From Streptomyces sp. NBC_01689 (lineage in GTDB: Bacteria > Actinomycetota > Actinomycetes > Streptomycetales > Streptomycetaceae): DNA of 64,000 bases. Location of the stretch: contig NZ_CP109592.1 in assembly GCF_036250675.1 (NCBI RefSeq), positions 3,472,001 through 3,536,000 on the forward strand, in the 5' to 3' direction. The position numbers and the translations under genes were made by a program. A model generated the notes under the pieces. It made no database searches. It was not told the DNA's origin and saw nothing but the letters and a program-made list of their open reading frames with translations. Positions 35,161-44,900 of the stretch are shown piece after piece (the first letter of the stretch is position 1; the number at the start of each line of letters is the position of its first letter).

Positions 35161-35233
35161 TACCCCCGACCGGATTCGAACCGGCGCTACTGCCGTGAGA
35201 GGGCAGCGTGCTAGGCCGCTACACAACGGGGGC
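35161..35233 (-). tRNA. trnE: tRNA-Glu (anticodon CTC)
   Basis: The 73-nt cloverleaf has a CTGCC/GGCAG anticodon stem with loop CTCTCAC and the same acceptor and T-arm as the other Glu copies, including G1-U72. It is identical in body to the copy at 35296. Confidence 0.95.
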
Positions 35234-35295
35234 CCTAGCGATCCTGCATGAGAGGCAGCGGGTGCGACCCGGACTGCCTCCCTGGGAAGGATCTG

Positions 35296-35368
35296 TACCC
35301 CCGACCGGATTCGAACCGGCGCTACTGCCGTGAGAGGGCAGCGTGCTAGGCCGCTACACAACGGGGGC
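35296..35368 (-). tRNA. trnE: tRNA-Glu (anticodon CTC)
   Basis: This is an exact copy of the tRNA-Glu at 35161-35233, anticodon CTC, with CCA not encoded. Confidence 0.95.
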
Positions 35369-35409
35369 TTTGCGGAATCGATCTCCGCGGTGCAGATAAG
35401 CTCTGCGAG

Positions 35410-35481
35410 CTGGCCTACCAGGACTCGAACCTAGACTAACGGAACCAGAAACCGTCGTGCTGCCAATTACACCATAGGCCA
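35410..35481 (-). tRNA. trnQ: tRNA-Gln (anticodon CTG)
   Basis: The 72-nt cloverleaf has acceptor TGGCCTA/TAGGCCA, discriminator G and loop TTCTGGT. It is the first gene of the minus-strand tRNA cluster. It differs from the other Gln copy in the acceptor and anticodon stems. Confidence 0.95.
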
Positions 35482-35571
35482 CTGAAACTCAATCCCCTGT
35501 GGGGATCTTGTTTTAGCTTGCGCCTCCGATCCCTGGCCTTTCGGCCCGCTCTCGGCGGCGCAGGAAGAACA

Positions 35572-36303
35572 TTACCCGAAGGTGGACGGCGCTCCAAAAC
35601 GGGTATCGGCGCCGAGGACCGCGGGGAGTTCGGCCAGCGACGCGATCCGGTGCGGACCCGTCGGCGGGCCCCCGGTGGCGGTGTGAGTGCCGTCACGGTC
35701 GACCCAGATCGAGAGCAGGCCCGCCTCGGCGGCGCCCCGTCCGTCGATCTCCGGGTGGTCACCGACGTAGGCCACCCGGTGCGGTGCCAGGCCCAGGGCC
35801 TCGCAGGCCGCGTGGAAGGCGGCCGCGGCGGGCTTGGCGACGCCGAGTTCGGCGGCGCACAGGATCGCCTCGAAGCGGTCGTGCACACCGAGGACACGCA
35901 GCTTGCGGTCCTGCACGAGAAGGCTGGAGTTCGACAGGACCGCGTGCCGGTGGCTGGCCACGAGCCCGTCGAGGACGGGCAGCACGTCGGGGAAGAGGGA
36001 CCAGGCGGACTCGTAGTGGGTGACGTAGCGGTCGAACCAGGCGTCGGCCTCGGCATCGCCGAGCGGCTCCCCCAGGAACACCCGCACCCGGTCCCGGCGC
36101 TGGCCCTGCCAGTCCGTCTCGCCCGCCGAGAACCGCGCCCACTGCGCGTCGGTGATCTCGCGCCAGCGAGCGAGGGCCTGCTCGACGGTCGTGTCGCCGA
36201 GCAGGCCCTCGGCCGCAAGGTGCGCGCGCATTCCGGCCCGGTCCGCGCTCGTGTAGTCGAAGAGCGTGTCGTCGACGTCCCACACCACGGCCTGCACGGT
36301 CAT
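35572..36303 (-). CDS. HAD-superfamily hydrolase
   Basis: This 243-aa phosphatase-type enzyme has all HAD motifs: motif I VVWDVDDTLFDYT (nucleophile Asp near residue 9), motif II VLSNSS, motif III lysine in AKPAAAAFH, and motif IV YVGDHPEIDGRGAAEAG. The helical cap (about residues 20-90) is of subtype I, as in phosphoglycolate phosphatase and haloacid dehalogenase relatives. The substrate cannot be told from sequence. The start is the ATG at 36303. It lies upstream of the tRNA cluster on the same strand. Confidence 0.93.
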   Translation of the reverse strand: MTVQAVVWDVDDTLFDYTSADRAGMRAHLAAEGLLGDTTVEQALARWREITDAQWARFSAGETDWQGQRRDRVRVFLGEPLGDAEADAWFDRYVTHYESAWSLFPDVLPVLDGLVASHRHAVLSNSSLLVQDRKLRVLGVHDRFEAILCAAELGVAKPAAAAFHAACEALGLAPHRVAYVGDHPEIDGRGAAEAGLLSIWVDRDGTHTATGGPPTGPHRIASLAELPAVLGADTRFGAPSTFG

Positions 36304-36339
36304 GGTCCGACAGTAGCCCCGGGCGCGCCGGGCCGTCCG

Positions 36340-38571
36340 TCAGTCGACGGTGGTCGTGCCGGTCAGCAGGAGGTCGGGCCCCTGGTGGTCACGGGGCACG
36401 GCGGTCAGCTTCCAGGTGTACGACCCCCGGGGCGCCCTTCCCCCGGCCGTGGTCGCGCCGTCCCAGGAGGCGCGCACCGCGGCGGCGGTGGAGGAACCGG
36501 TGAGGGTGCGGACGACCGTGCCGGTGGTGCTCGTCAGCTGCAGGGTCCAGGCCGAGGGCTTGCTCAGCTGCCACACCGGCCGCCACGGCTCGGCGACGGT
36601 CGGGCCGGGCGCGGCGTCGGTCTGCGCCTCCATCTGGGCGAGCGGCGAGGTGGGGACACCCGCGGTGACGATCGCCACCTCGCCGCGGTCGGTCTGGTAC
36701 GCGACGTTGCCGCCGAAGCGGTCGGCGGTCCAGCGGCCGGTGTTGCCGCCCGTGTCCCGGTCGGCCGTGGGCAGGACGGCCACCGTGCGGGTGATCGCCG
36801 ACCCGGCGTGGAAGTCGGTGAGCAGCAGTTCGTGCGTGGTGCGGTTCTCGCGGAGCAGGTAGCCGTCGGCGAGCCGGGCCTGGCCCGCCGGCACGCTGAT
36901 GGCGCGGCTGGTGGCGCGGTCGTAGACACCCGCGGGTCCGGACGCGCCGCAGCTCCAGTACAGCCAGGCGTCGACGGCCTGGATCTCGCTGGGCGTGCAG
37001 GGGGCGCCGGTGGCGACGGTGGCCACGTTCTTCCTGGACTTCAGGTCGTAGGCGACGACGCTGCCCAGGGAGCTGCCCGGTGTCCACAGGCGCTGGCCCC
37101 AGACGGCGGCGGCGGTGCGGGTGCGGTCGAGCGCGGTCCCGCCGTCGGCGCCGCGGGGGAAGTCGGCGACCTTCTGCACGCCCGGTGTTCCGCCGTTGTA
37201 GAGGACGTAGCGGCCGGTGCCCGTGCCGATGCGTCCGCCGGAGGCGCCGGTGGCCTCGGTCGCGAACGAGTTCGGATCGCGTCCCGTGACGTGGACGGAC
37301 TCCTTGCCGTCCGCGTCGGTGGACAGGTACGCGAATCCGCCGTCACCGAGTGCCTCGAACTGGGGGCAGGCCACGTCTCCGGCCAGGCACGGCGAGAGGT
37401 TCAGCATCGAGGCGCGGTAGGTCTGGGGTCCGGCCGGCCGGCCCGCGGCGTCGAGCTGGACGCCGTGGACGGCGTCGTAGCCGCCCTGGCCGGTGGTGTT
37501 GCCGTACATCAGGAGCTCGCCGCCGGAGAGCATCATGCCGCCGACCGTCGCCCGGTCGGCCCCGACGTCGAGCACCGGCGCGGCGGTGGCGCCGGTCTCG
37601 GTGGGCGTGACCCGGTAGACGTGCCAGTCGGCGCTGGACGGGCCCGCCGTGGCGAGCAGGCCGCCGTCGAGGGTGGGGGTGTAGCTGCCGCTGGAGCGGT
37701 CGATGACCGTGGTCCGTGTGCCGTCGGCGAGGGAGATGCCCACCAGCCGGTAGGTGTCGGGGCTGAACACCACGGACGGGTTGGCGAGCATCAGCTGGTC
37801 GCCGACGACGCCCTGGATCTTGTAGTCGCCGTAGGTGGGGACCGGTACGGGGTCGGTGCCCGGTGCCGCGTCCACCCGGGCCACCTTGTTCGCCGCGACC
37901 AGCCACCGGTCGTCGAACCTGATCGGCGCGGTGGTGAGGGCGCCGGTGATGTACGAGCGGAAGGTGCCGTCGGCGAGGTCGAGCAGTCCGAGCGTGTCGG
38001 CGCCGTCGACGGTGTAGCCGACGGCGAGCCTGCGCACCGAGCCGCCGGTGCGGAACACGCCGTCCGGCGTCGCCCCGGCCGGAAGGCCGGTGACCGGGAG
38101 GTCGGTGGTGGTGCCGTCGCCGGCCGCGCGCAGGACGTGCAGGGCGCCGTCCGCGTCCTGGGTGACCACGCTCCAGCCGACGGCGGCCTTGTAGGTCTGC
38201 CCCTGTGGCACGGTGAGCGTGACGGTCACCCCGGTGGACTGGTGCTTCTGGGTGACGGTGCCGACGCCCGTGGTGGTGACCACGTCGGTGCCGGTGGCCA
38301 GGTCGTCCGGGCCGGCGTGCGCGGGCGGTGTGTAATCCGGGTAGTCCGCCCGGAGCGAAGCCGGCGATCCGGTGTCGGGGAGCGTGTAGCGGAAGCCGGA
38401 GGCGCCCGCCCAGCCGAAGAGCACCTCGGGGGGCGTGGCCCGGTTCAGCTGGACCGTGGCGACCGGGGTGTCGGCGGCGGGCGCGGCCTGGGCGGGCACC
38501 GTCTGCACCGCGCAGGTCAGGGCCACGGCTCCGCCGAGAGCCATCCCGACAAGTCTTCGTGAACGGGTCAC
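36340..38571 (-). CDS. Large secreted protein with FlgD-type Ig domain
   Basis: This 743-aa exported protein has a signal peptide (LVGMALGGAVALTCAVQTVPAQAAPA) cleaved near residue 30. The body is beta-rich with repeated bladed segments (ALHVLRAAGD, RFDDRWLVAANKVARVD, GGLLATAGPSS, GGFAYLSTDADGKESVHV), resembling a beta-propeller. The C-terminus SWDGATTAGGRAPRGSYTWKLTA is the FlgD-like immunoglobulin fold. No catalytic motif is visible; binding or wall association is likely. The GTG at 38571 was chosen because GGGAG lies 6 nt upstream and it places the signal peptide at the N-terminus. Confidence 0.88.
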   Translation of the reverse strand: MTRSRRLVGMALGGAVALTCAVQTVPAQAAPAADTPVATVQLNRATPPEVLFGWAGASGFRYTLPDTGSPASLRADYPDYTPPAHAGPDDLATGTDVVTTTGVGTVTQKHQSTGVTVTLTVPQGQTYKAAVGWSVVTQDADGALHVLRAAGDGTTTDLPVTGLPAGATPDGVFRTGGSVRRLAVGYTVDGADTLGLLDLADGTFRSYITGALTTAPIRFDDRWLVAANKVARVDAAPGTDPVPVPTYGDYKIQGVVGDQLMLANPSVVFSPDTYRLVGISLADGTRTTVIDRSSGSYTPTLDGGLLATAGPSSADWHVYRVTPTETGATAAPVLDVGADRATVGGMMLSGGELLMYGNTTGQGGYDAVHGVQLDAAGRPAGPQTYRASMLNLSPCLAGDVACPQFEALGDGGFAYLSTDADGKESVHVTGRDPNSFATEATGASGGRIGTGTGRYVLYNGGTPGVQKVADFPRGADGGTALDRTRTAAAVWGQRLWTPGSSLGSVVAYDLKSRKNVATVATGAPCTPSEIQAVDAWLYWSCGASGPAGVYDRATSRAISVPAGQARLADGYLLRENRTTHELLLTDFHAGSAITRTVAVLPTADRDTGGNTGRWTADRFGGNVAYQTDRGEVAIVTAGVPTSPLAQMEAQTDAAPGPTVAEPWRPVWQLSKPSAWTLQLTSTTGTVVRTLTGSSTAAAVRASWDGATTAGGRAPRGSYTWKLTAVPRDHQGPDLLLTGTTTVD

Positions 38572-38693
38572 GTTCGTCTCCCCTGGAACATGGTGGGCAG
38601 ACGCGTCCACGCCTGCCCGAACATCCAAAGGGGCTTTGGAGAGCGGGAGTTGACGGGAGGGGTGAACTTCCGGTGACCGCTGGGTGTACAGCG

Positions 38694-38726
38694 GCGGGGC
38701 GGTGTCCGAACCGGACACCGCCCCGC
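38694..38726 (-). terminator. gltX terminator
   Basis: GCGGGGCGGTGTCCG pairs perfectly with CGGACACCGCCCCGC (15-bp stem, 3-nt loop) just downstream of gltX and upstream of the secreted-protein gene. Confidence 0.85.
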
Positions 38727-38769
38727 TGTCACCGTGCTGTGGGTCCGCCGCGGCGCGCGCGGCGGGGCG

Positions 38770-40242
38770 CTACGACGCCGTGAGCCTCGCCAACGCGGCG
38801 TCGACCCGCGCCAGCGCCTTCTCCCTGCCCAGGATCTGCAGGGACTCGAAAAGGGGCAGGCCGATCGTGCGGCCGGTGACGGCGACCCGGACCGGGGCCT
38901 GGGCCTTGCCGAGCTTGAGGCCGTGCTCCTCGCCGGCGGCCAGGACGGCCTCCTTGAGGGAGTCCGGGGAGAACCAGTCGGCGGCGTCCAGCTTCTCGCG
39001 GGCCGTCCGCAGGAGCGCGTCCGAGCCCTCCTTCATCGCCTTCGCCCAGGAGGCCTCGTCGTGGGCCGGCTCCGGGAGGAACAGGAAGTCCACGTTGTCC
39101 GTGATCTCGGAGAGGACCTTCAGGCGGGACTGCGCGTGCGGGGCGATCGCCTGCCACTTCGCGTCGTCGAAGTCCTCCGGCGCCCAGGGGGCGAAGGGGG
39201 CCTTCAGCCAGGGGGCGCAGCGTTCCGTGAAGTCCTTCACGTCGAGCAGCCGGATGTGGTCGGCGTTGATCGCCTCGGCCTTCTTGAGGTCGAAGCGGGC
39301 CGGGTTCGGGTTCACGTCCGTGACGTCGAAGGCGGCGACCATCTCGTCGACGGAGAAGATGTCGCGGTCCGCGGCGAGCGACCAGCCAAGCAGGGAGAGG
39401 TAGTTGAGCAGTCCCTCGGGCAGGAAGCCGCGCTCCCGGTAGAGGTTGAGCGAGGACTCCGGGTCGCGCTTGGACAGCTTCTTGTTGCCCTCGCCCATGA
39501 CGTACGGGAGGTGGCCGAAGGCGGGGGTCGTCTTGGCGATGCCCAGCTCGGTCAGCGCCTTGTAGAGGGCGATCTGCCGCGGGGTGGAGGAGAGCAGGTC
39601 CTCGCCGCGCAGGACGTGGGTGATCTCCATCAGGGCGTCGTCGACGGGGTTGACGAGCGTGTACAGGGGCGCGCCGTTGGCTCGCACGATCCCGTAGTCG
39701 GGCACGTTCTCCGGGAGGTACGTGATCTCGCCGCGGACCAGGTCCGTGAAGGTGATCGTCTCGTCGGGCATCCGGAAGCGGACGATCGGCGTGCGGCCCT
39801 CCGCCTCGTACGCGGCCTTCCGCTCGGCGGAGAGGTCACGGCAGTGGCCGTCGTAACCGGAGGGCTTGCCCGCGGCGCGGGCGGCGTCGCGCCGGGCGTC
39901 GAGTTCCTCGGTGGAGCAGTAGCAGTGGTACGCGTGGCCGGCGTCCAGCAGCTTCCGGGCGACGTCCTTGTAGAGGTCCATCCGCTGCGACTGGCGGTAG
40001 GGCGCGTGCGGTCCGCCGACCTCGGGGCCCTCGTCCCAGTCGAAGCCCAGCCAGCGCATCGCGTCGAGCAGCTGGCCGTACGACTCCTCGGAGTCGCGGG
40101 CCGCGTCGGTGTCCTCGATGCGGAAGACCAGGGTGCCCTCGTTGTGCCGGGCGAACGCCCAGTTGAACAGGGCGGTGCGAACCAGCCCGACATGGGGGTT
40201 GCCGGTCGGGGAGGGACAGAAACGTACACGGACGTTAGCCAC
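38770..40242 (-). CDS. gltX: Glutamyl-tRNA synthetase
   Basis: This 490-aa class I synthetase charges tRNA-Glu. Actinobacteria generally lack glutaminyl-tRNA synthetase, so it should also charge tRNA-Gln for later amidation by Gat[27 protein letters not shown] holds the HIGH-type motif (HVG variant) and GNKKLSKRD the KMSKS-type motif. [10 protein letters not shown] is also typical. The start is the GTG at 40242, lying inside the end of the FAH-family gene (8-bp overlap). Three tRNA-Glu and two tRNA-Gln genes, its expected substrates, lie about 3.3 kb downstream. Confidence 0.97.
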   Translation of the reverse strand: MANVRVRFCPSPTGNPHVGLVRTALFNWAFARHNEGTLVFRIEDTDAARDSEESYGQLLDAMRWLGFDWDEGPEVGGPHAPYRQSQRMDLYKDVARKLLDAGHAYHCYCSTEELDARRDAARAAGKPSGYDGHCRDLSAERKAAYEAEGRTPIVRFRMPDETITFTDLVRGEITYLPENVPDYGIVRANGAPLYTLVNPVDDALMEITHVLRGEDLLSSTPRQIALYKALTELGIAKTTPAFGHLPYVMGEGNKKLSKRDPESSLNLYRERGFLPEGLLNYLSLLGWSLAADRDIFSVDEMVAAFDVTDVNPNPARFDLKKAEAINADHIRLLDVKDFTERCAPWLKAPFAPWAPEDFDDAKWQAIAPHAQSRLKVLSEITDNVDFLFLPEPAHDEASWAKAMKEGSDALLRTAREKLDAADWFSPDSLKEAVLAAGEEHGLKLGKAQAPVRVAVTGRTIGLPLFESLQILGREKALARVDAALARLTAS

Positions 40243-41023
40243 GCTTGATCACCTTGTTGGTGAGAGTGCCGATGCCTTCGATGGTGACGGCGACCTCGTC
40301 GCCGACGTTCAGGGGGCCGACGCCGGCCGGGGTGCCGGTGAGGATCACGTCGCCGGGGAGCAGCGTCATGGCCTCGGTGATGTTGACGATGAGGTCCTCG
40401 ACGGAGTGGGTCATCTCACTGGTGCGGCCGAGCTGGCGCTGCTGCCCGTTGACCGTGCACTGGATGGTGAGGCCCTCGGAGACGGCGGCGAGATCCAGGT
40501 CCGTCTCCACCCAGGGGCCGAGCGGACAGGAGTTGTCGAAGCCCTTGGCCCGTGCCCACTGCTTCTCGCGCTTCTGGACGTCGCGCGCGGTGATGTCGTT
40601 GGCGCAGGTGTAGCCGAGGATGACGTCCTTCACCCGCTCGCGCGGGACCTCGCGGCACATCCGGCCGATGACCACGGCGAGCTCGGCCTCGTGGTGCAGC
40701 TCGCTGGAGAAGGAGGGGTAGTGGATGTCGTCGCCGGGGCCGATCACCGAGGTCGAGGGCTTGAAGAAGGCGAACGGGGCGTCGGGCACCTCGTTGCCCA
40801 GCTCCTTCGCGTGCTCCGCGTAGTTGCGGCCGAAGGCCACGACCTTGTTCGGGAGCACCGGCGGCAGGAGCCGGACCTTGCCGAGCGGGACCTTCGTGCC
40901 GGAGAGCTCGAAGTCCGCGAACGGGATGCCCTTGATGATGTCGAGGACGAGCTCGTCCGGCTTGTCGCCCTCGACCGCGCCGAACGCGACGTTGCCGTCG
41001 ATGGAGAACCTGGCGATGCGCAC
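40235..41023 (-). CDS. Fumarylacetoacetate hydrolase (FAH) family protein
   Basis: This 262-aa metal-dependent enzyme is of the HpcE/ureidoglycolate-lyase type. The central motif [16 protein letters not shown] followed by [15 protein letters not shown] provides the ExE metal ligands, with the third acidic ligand in [35 protein letters not shown] is the C-terminal signature. The substrate is unclear: isomerase, decarboxylase and acylpyruvase activities all occur in the family. The start is the GTG at 41023 with AAGGA upstream. It is translationally coupled to gltX by an 8-bp overlap. Confidence 0.93.
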   Translation of the reverse strand: MRIARFSIDGNVAFGAVEGDKPDELVLDIIKGIPFADFELSGTKVPLGKVRLLPPVLPNKVVAFGRNYAEHAKELGNEVPDAPFAFFKPSTSVIGPGDDIHYPSFSSELHHEAELAVVIGRMCREVPRERVKDVILGYTCANDITARDVQKREKQWARAKGFDNSCPLGPWVETDLDLAAVSEGLTIQCTVNGQQRQLGRTSEMTHSVEDLIVNITEAMTLLPGDVILTGTPAGVGPLNVGDEVAVTIEGIGTLTNKVIKRG

Positions 41024-41143
41024 GGGATCCTTGCGCCCCTCACTGAGCTGGCTGGAGTCTGACGCCCCAGGCTAACGCGGGGAGGGGGCCGCGCCCCGCG
41101 CATATACGTCGGCGCGGTGAGCGGGCGGCGGCCGGCGGCCGTA

Positions 41144-41332
41144 CTACTCGGCGACAGAGGCGGCGACCGGGGCCTCCATGAGGATGGTGCGACGCGGGTT
41201 GGCGGTCTGGGCGGGGAGGTCGATCGAGTGCTCCGGCTGCTCCTGCGCCTGCAGCGCGTCGGCGTCCTCGAGGTGCGCCAGCGTGGTGCGTCGCGGGTTG
41301 GCTATGTTGCGGAACATCATCGTCGTCTTCAC
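41144..41332 (-). CDS. 62-aa peptide with two NPRRT repeats
   Basis: This small acidic peptide carries two copies of a motif: NIANPRRTTLAHLED near the N-terminus and QTANPRRTILMEAPV near the C-terminus, joined by a Gln/Glu/Asp-rich linker. The repeats are visible in the DNA as two near-identical 18-bp blocks (41186-41203 and 41285-41302). It has no signal peptide and no cysteines. The start may be the GTG at 41332 or the ATG at 41320 (GAAG 6 nt upstream). It lies between the FAH-gltX pair and conservon 1. I do not recognise a family or function; precursor peptide or adaptor are possible guesses. Confidence 0.6.
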   Translation of the reverse strand: MKTTMMFRNIANPRRTTLAHLEDADALQAQEQPEHSIDLPAQTANPRRTILMEAPVAASVAE

Positions 41333-41930
41333 TGTGGTGTTCGACCTCGTCAGAGCGGGCGCCGGGGGGACTCAAGAGCCGCCGCGTCGGCGCGGGTTGT
41401 CGGATTTGCCATCCCTGTAAAGCGCCAGGCTAAACATGCGATTCCCGGTAGAAGCCGTGAAGACCTCATGATCGGCGTGTGAGTTTGCTCACTAGGCGGC
41501 TGGCAAACCGGTCAATTCAGGCCGCCCGTCCGTCGCTTCGAATCGGACATTGCTCCACTGAACCCAACATTCCGCTCCTGATCATGGCGACTGGGACACC
41601 CCGTCGACCTCACTGGATCGTAGGGATAAGACCGGAATGTACGAGATCACTTTCTACGTGTCGTGACCTTTCCCTCACAAGCTGTCACGGTGGTCACAGC
41701 CTGGTACATGGGCCTTGTTGGAGATCCTGCACTGTGCTGGAATTCCACGGACCGCCGCGGGATCGAACCGGCGCGCAGGAGGCGCGACTCAGCGCCGAGT
41801 GGCGGCGGGGAGGGGGAGCAGCGCCGGTCACTCACGACCACACCAGGGGGCGCGTCTGCGCCCCTGAACGACGCCGACACCGTCCCGCCGTTTGCGCGGA
41901 GGGGCGCCTGGTCCAGAGGTTGCGACGCTA
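41333..41930. other. Regulatory region upstream of conservon 1
   Basis: About 600 bp without a gene. The part 41400-41750 is clearly AT-richer than the flanks and is the probable promoter zone for the cvn1 operon (plus) and the NPRRT gene (minus). Symmetric sites include GTGAG-TTTG-CTCAC (41479-41492) and a hairpin GGGGCGC-GTCT-GCGCCCC (41847-41864) in the cvnA1 leader. No other RNA gene was recognised. Confidence 0.55.
41479..41492. promoter_or_regulatory. GTGAG-N4-CTCAC palindrome (BldD-like?)
   Basis: A perfect 5-bp inverted repeat, followed by T. GTGA/TCAC half-sites resemble those of developmental regulators such as BldD, but spacing is loose in that family and the match is weak. Confidence 0.3.
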
Positions 41931-44900
41931 GTGCAGGGACGTTTCAAGAGGGATGGCAGCGCTCCGGCGGAGCCGGAGCCGCACGGCGGGACCGACCGCG
42001 GTTCCTCGCCCCAGCACGCCCAGAACCCGGGACAATCAGAGCTCGGCGGTGGTGAGCGCTCCGCGCGCCCCGGTGCCGCGGCTCCCGAGACCCCACCGGT
42101 GAAGCCGAAGGCCCCTCCGGGCCCCGGCTCCCGCGTGGCACTGCGCAACTGGCGCATCTCCACGCGCCTGGTGTCGCTGCTCGCTCTCCCCGTGGTCGCC
42201 GCGACCACGCTGGGCGCGCTGCGCATCAACCAGTCCATGGACGACATCCAGCAGCTCGACAACATGAAGCTGCTGACGGACATGACCAAGCAGGCGACCG
42301 AGCTCGCCGTGGCGCTCCAGCAGGAGCGCGACGGGTCGGCGGGTCCGCTGTCGCAGGGGGTCAAGCCCGACAAGTACGAGATCACGTCGGTCCGCAGCGC
42401 CACGGACCGCGCCAAGGCGCAGTTCCTCTCCGGTACCCAGGAGATAGACGACGCCAGCGCGAGCGGCCAGCTCTCCGGTGTCCGCGACAGCCTCGTCGCC
42501 ATCGCCGGCGAGCTGAACAAGCTCGGCACCATCCGCAACTCGGCCTACAGCGACCCGCTGAACTCCTCGCAGACGGTCGACGGTTACCACCGGCTCATCA
42601 CCGAACTGATCAACCTCTCCCAGGACATGGCGGAGGCGACCAGCAACCCGGAGATGATCCAGCGCACCCGCGCCCTGTCGGCCTTCTCCTCGGCCAAGGA
42701 GTACGCCTCCATCCAGCGCGCGATCATCGCCGCCGCGCTGCCGGCCAAGCCCGACCGGTTCGGCAAGCTCTCCGAGAACGACCGGCTGTACGCGACCTCG
42801 GCGCAGGACAGCGAGGCCTCGGAGCGCACCAGCTTCGCGAGCATCTACGGCGCCGGCGCCGAGAAGCTCACCGAGACGATCGACCAGGGCAACCCGACCA
42901 TCCAGGCGGCGGACCAGTACTCCAAGCGCGTACTGGACTCGACGGGCGGTCTGAGCACCCAGGACAAGAAGTCGTCCAAGGACTGGTTCGACGCCGACAC
43001 CACCAAGATCGACACGATGTCGAGGATCGAGATCACGCTGCTCGGCGAGATGACGCAGAAGTCCCGTGAGCTGAAGAACGCCTCCCAGCAGGAAGCGATC
43101 ATCTCGGGTGCGCTGATCCTCCTCGTCCTCGGTGTCTCCCTCGTCGGCGCCTTCGTCGTGGCCCGGTCCATGATCCGCTCGCTGCGCCGTCTGCAGGACA
43201 CCGCGACCCGGGTCGCCCAGGACCGCCTGCCCGAGCTGGTCAAGCAGCTCTCGGAGTCGGACCCGCAGGACGTCGACACCTCCGTCGAGTCGGTCGGTGT
43301 GCACTCCCGGGACGAGATCGGCAAGGTGGCCGCGGCCTTCGACGACGTACACCGCGAGGCCGTCCGCCTCGCCGCCGAGCAGGCCCTTCTGCGAGGCAAC
43401 GTCAACGCGATGTTCACCAACCTCTCGCGCCGTTCCCAGGGCCTCATCCAGCGTCAGCTCTCGCTCATCTCCGAACTGGAGTCCCGCGAGGCCGACCCGG
43501 ACCAGCTGTCCTCGCTCTTCAAGCTCGACCACCTCGCGACCCGCATGCGCCGTAACGGTGAGAACCTCCTCGTTCTCGCCGGTGAAGAGCCCGGCCGCCG
43601 CTGGACCCGTCCGGTCCCGCTGGTCGACGTGCTCCGCGCCGCGGCCTCCGAGGTGGAGCAGTACGAGCGCATCGAGCTGGCCTCGGTCCCCACGACCCAG
43701 GTCGCCGGCCGGGTCGTCAACGACCTCGTGCACCTGCTCGCCGAGCTCCTCGAGAACGCCACCTCGTTCTCCTCCCCGCAGACCAAGGTCAAGGTCACCG
43801 GTCACGCCCTGCCCGACGGCCGGGTGCTGATCGAGATCCACGACACCGGTATCGGCCTGTCCCCCGAGGACCTCGCCGCGATCAACGAGCGGCTCGCCTC
43901 GCCGCCCACCGTGGACGTCTCCGTCTCCCGGCGCATGGGCCTCTTCGTGGTCGGTCGTCTGTCCCAGCGTCACGGCATCCGCATCCAGCTGCGTCCCTCG
44001 GACTCCGGCGGCACCACCGCGCTCGTCATGCTCCCCGTCGATGTCGCCCAGGGCGGCAAGAAGGCTCCGGGCAAGCCGGGCCAGGGCGCTCCGTCGTCCG
44101 GCGGTCCGGCCGCCGCGCAGGCCTCGGCCGGTGTGGCCGCGGCCCGCCGCTCGGGTGGCCAGGGCGGTCCGTCCCTCGGTGCGGGTGCGCCCGCCGCCGG
44201 CGGCGGTCTGCTCGGCGGCGCTCCGCAGCGCGGCCAGGTAGGCGCCGGACAGGGTCCGCGGGCCGCGCTTCCCGGCAGCGGTCAGCCGGGTGCTCCGGGA
44301 GGAGCCCGCGGGCCGCAGGGTCCGGGCAGCCCCCAGCAGGGCAGGCCGGCCCCGGCCGGTGCCGGCGCGAATGTCTTCGGCCAGAACCCTCCCGCCGCCT
44401 CGCAGGGCCCCGCGGCCGGTGCCCCCCAGGGCTTCGGCGACGGACCCGGCACCCGCCAGGGCTTCAACTTCGGTGACAGCGCCCCCGCGGCGACTCCTCC
44501 GCAGCAGCAGCCCCAGGGCAACAAGGGCGGCGGACGTCGCCGCCCGCAGCTGCCGGGACGCGGTGGTCCGCGTGCCGAGCTGCCCGGCGGCAGCCCGCAG
44601 CAGTCCCGGCCGAGCTGGAGCGACGAGAACGCGCAGCCGCCCGTGCCGCGCGCCTCGCTGGACTCCCCGCGCGGTCACGAGGAGACGGACGTCACCTCGC
44701 GCATGCCGCGCGTCGACGACCGGCAGGGCCCGGCCTCGACCTCGGAGATGCCCCGCATCGACGACCGTCACGGCCCCGCCTCGACCTCCGAGTTCGCCCG
44801 TCCCGACTTCGACGCCCCGCGCCCCGGTGCGGGTGCGCCGCAGAACGGCGGCCAGGCCTACGGCCAGAACACCGGCCAGAACACCGGCCAGTTCGTGCGA

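Noticed and set aside
36340..38718. Longer form of the secreted protein starting at 38718
   Set aside because: The extra 49 residues precede the signal peptide and have no ribosome site; the GTG at 38571 gives a normal exported N-terminus.
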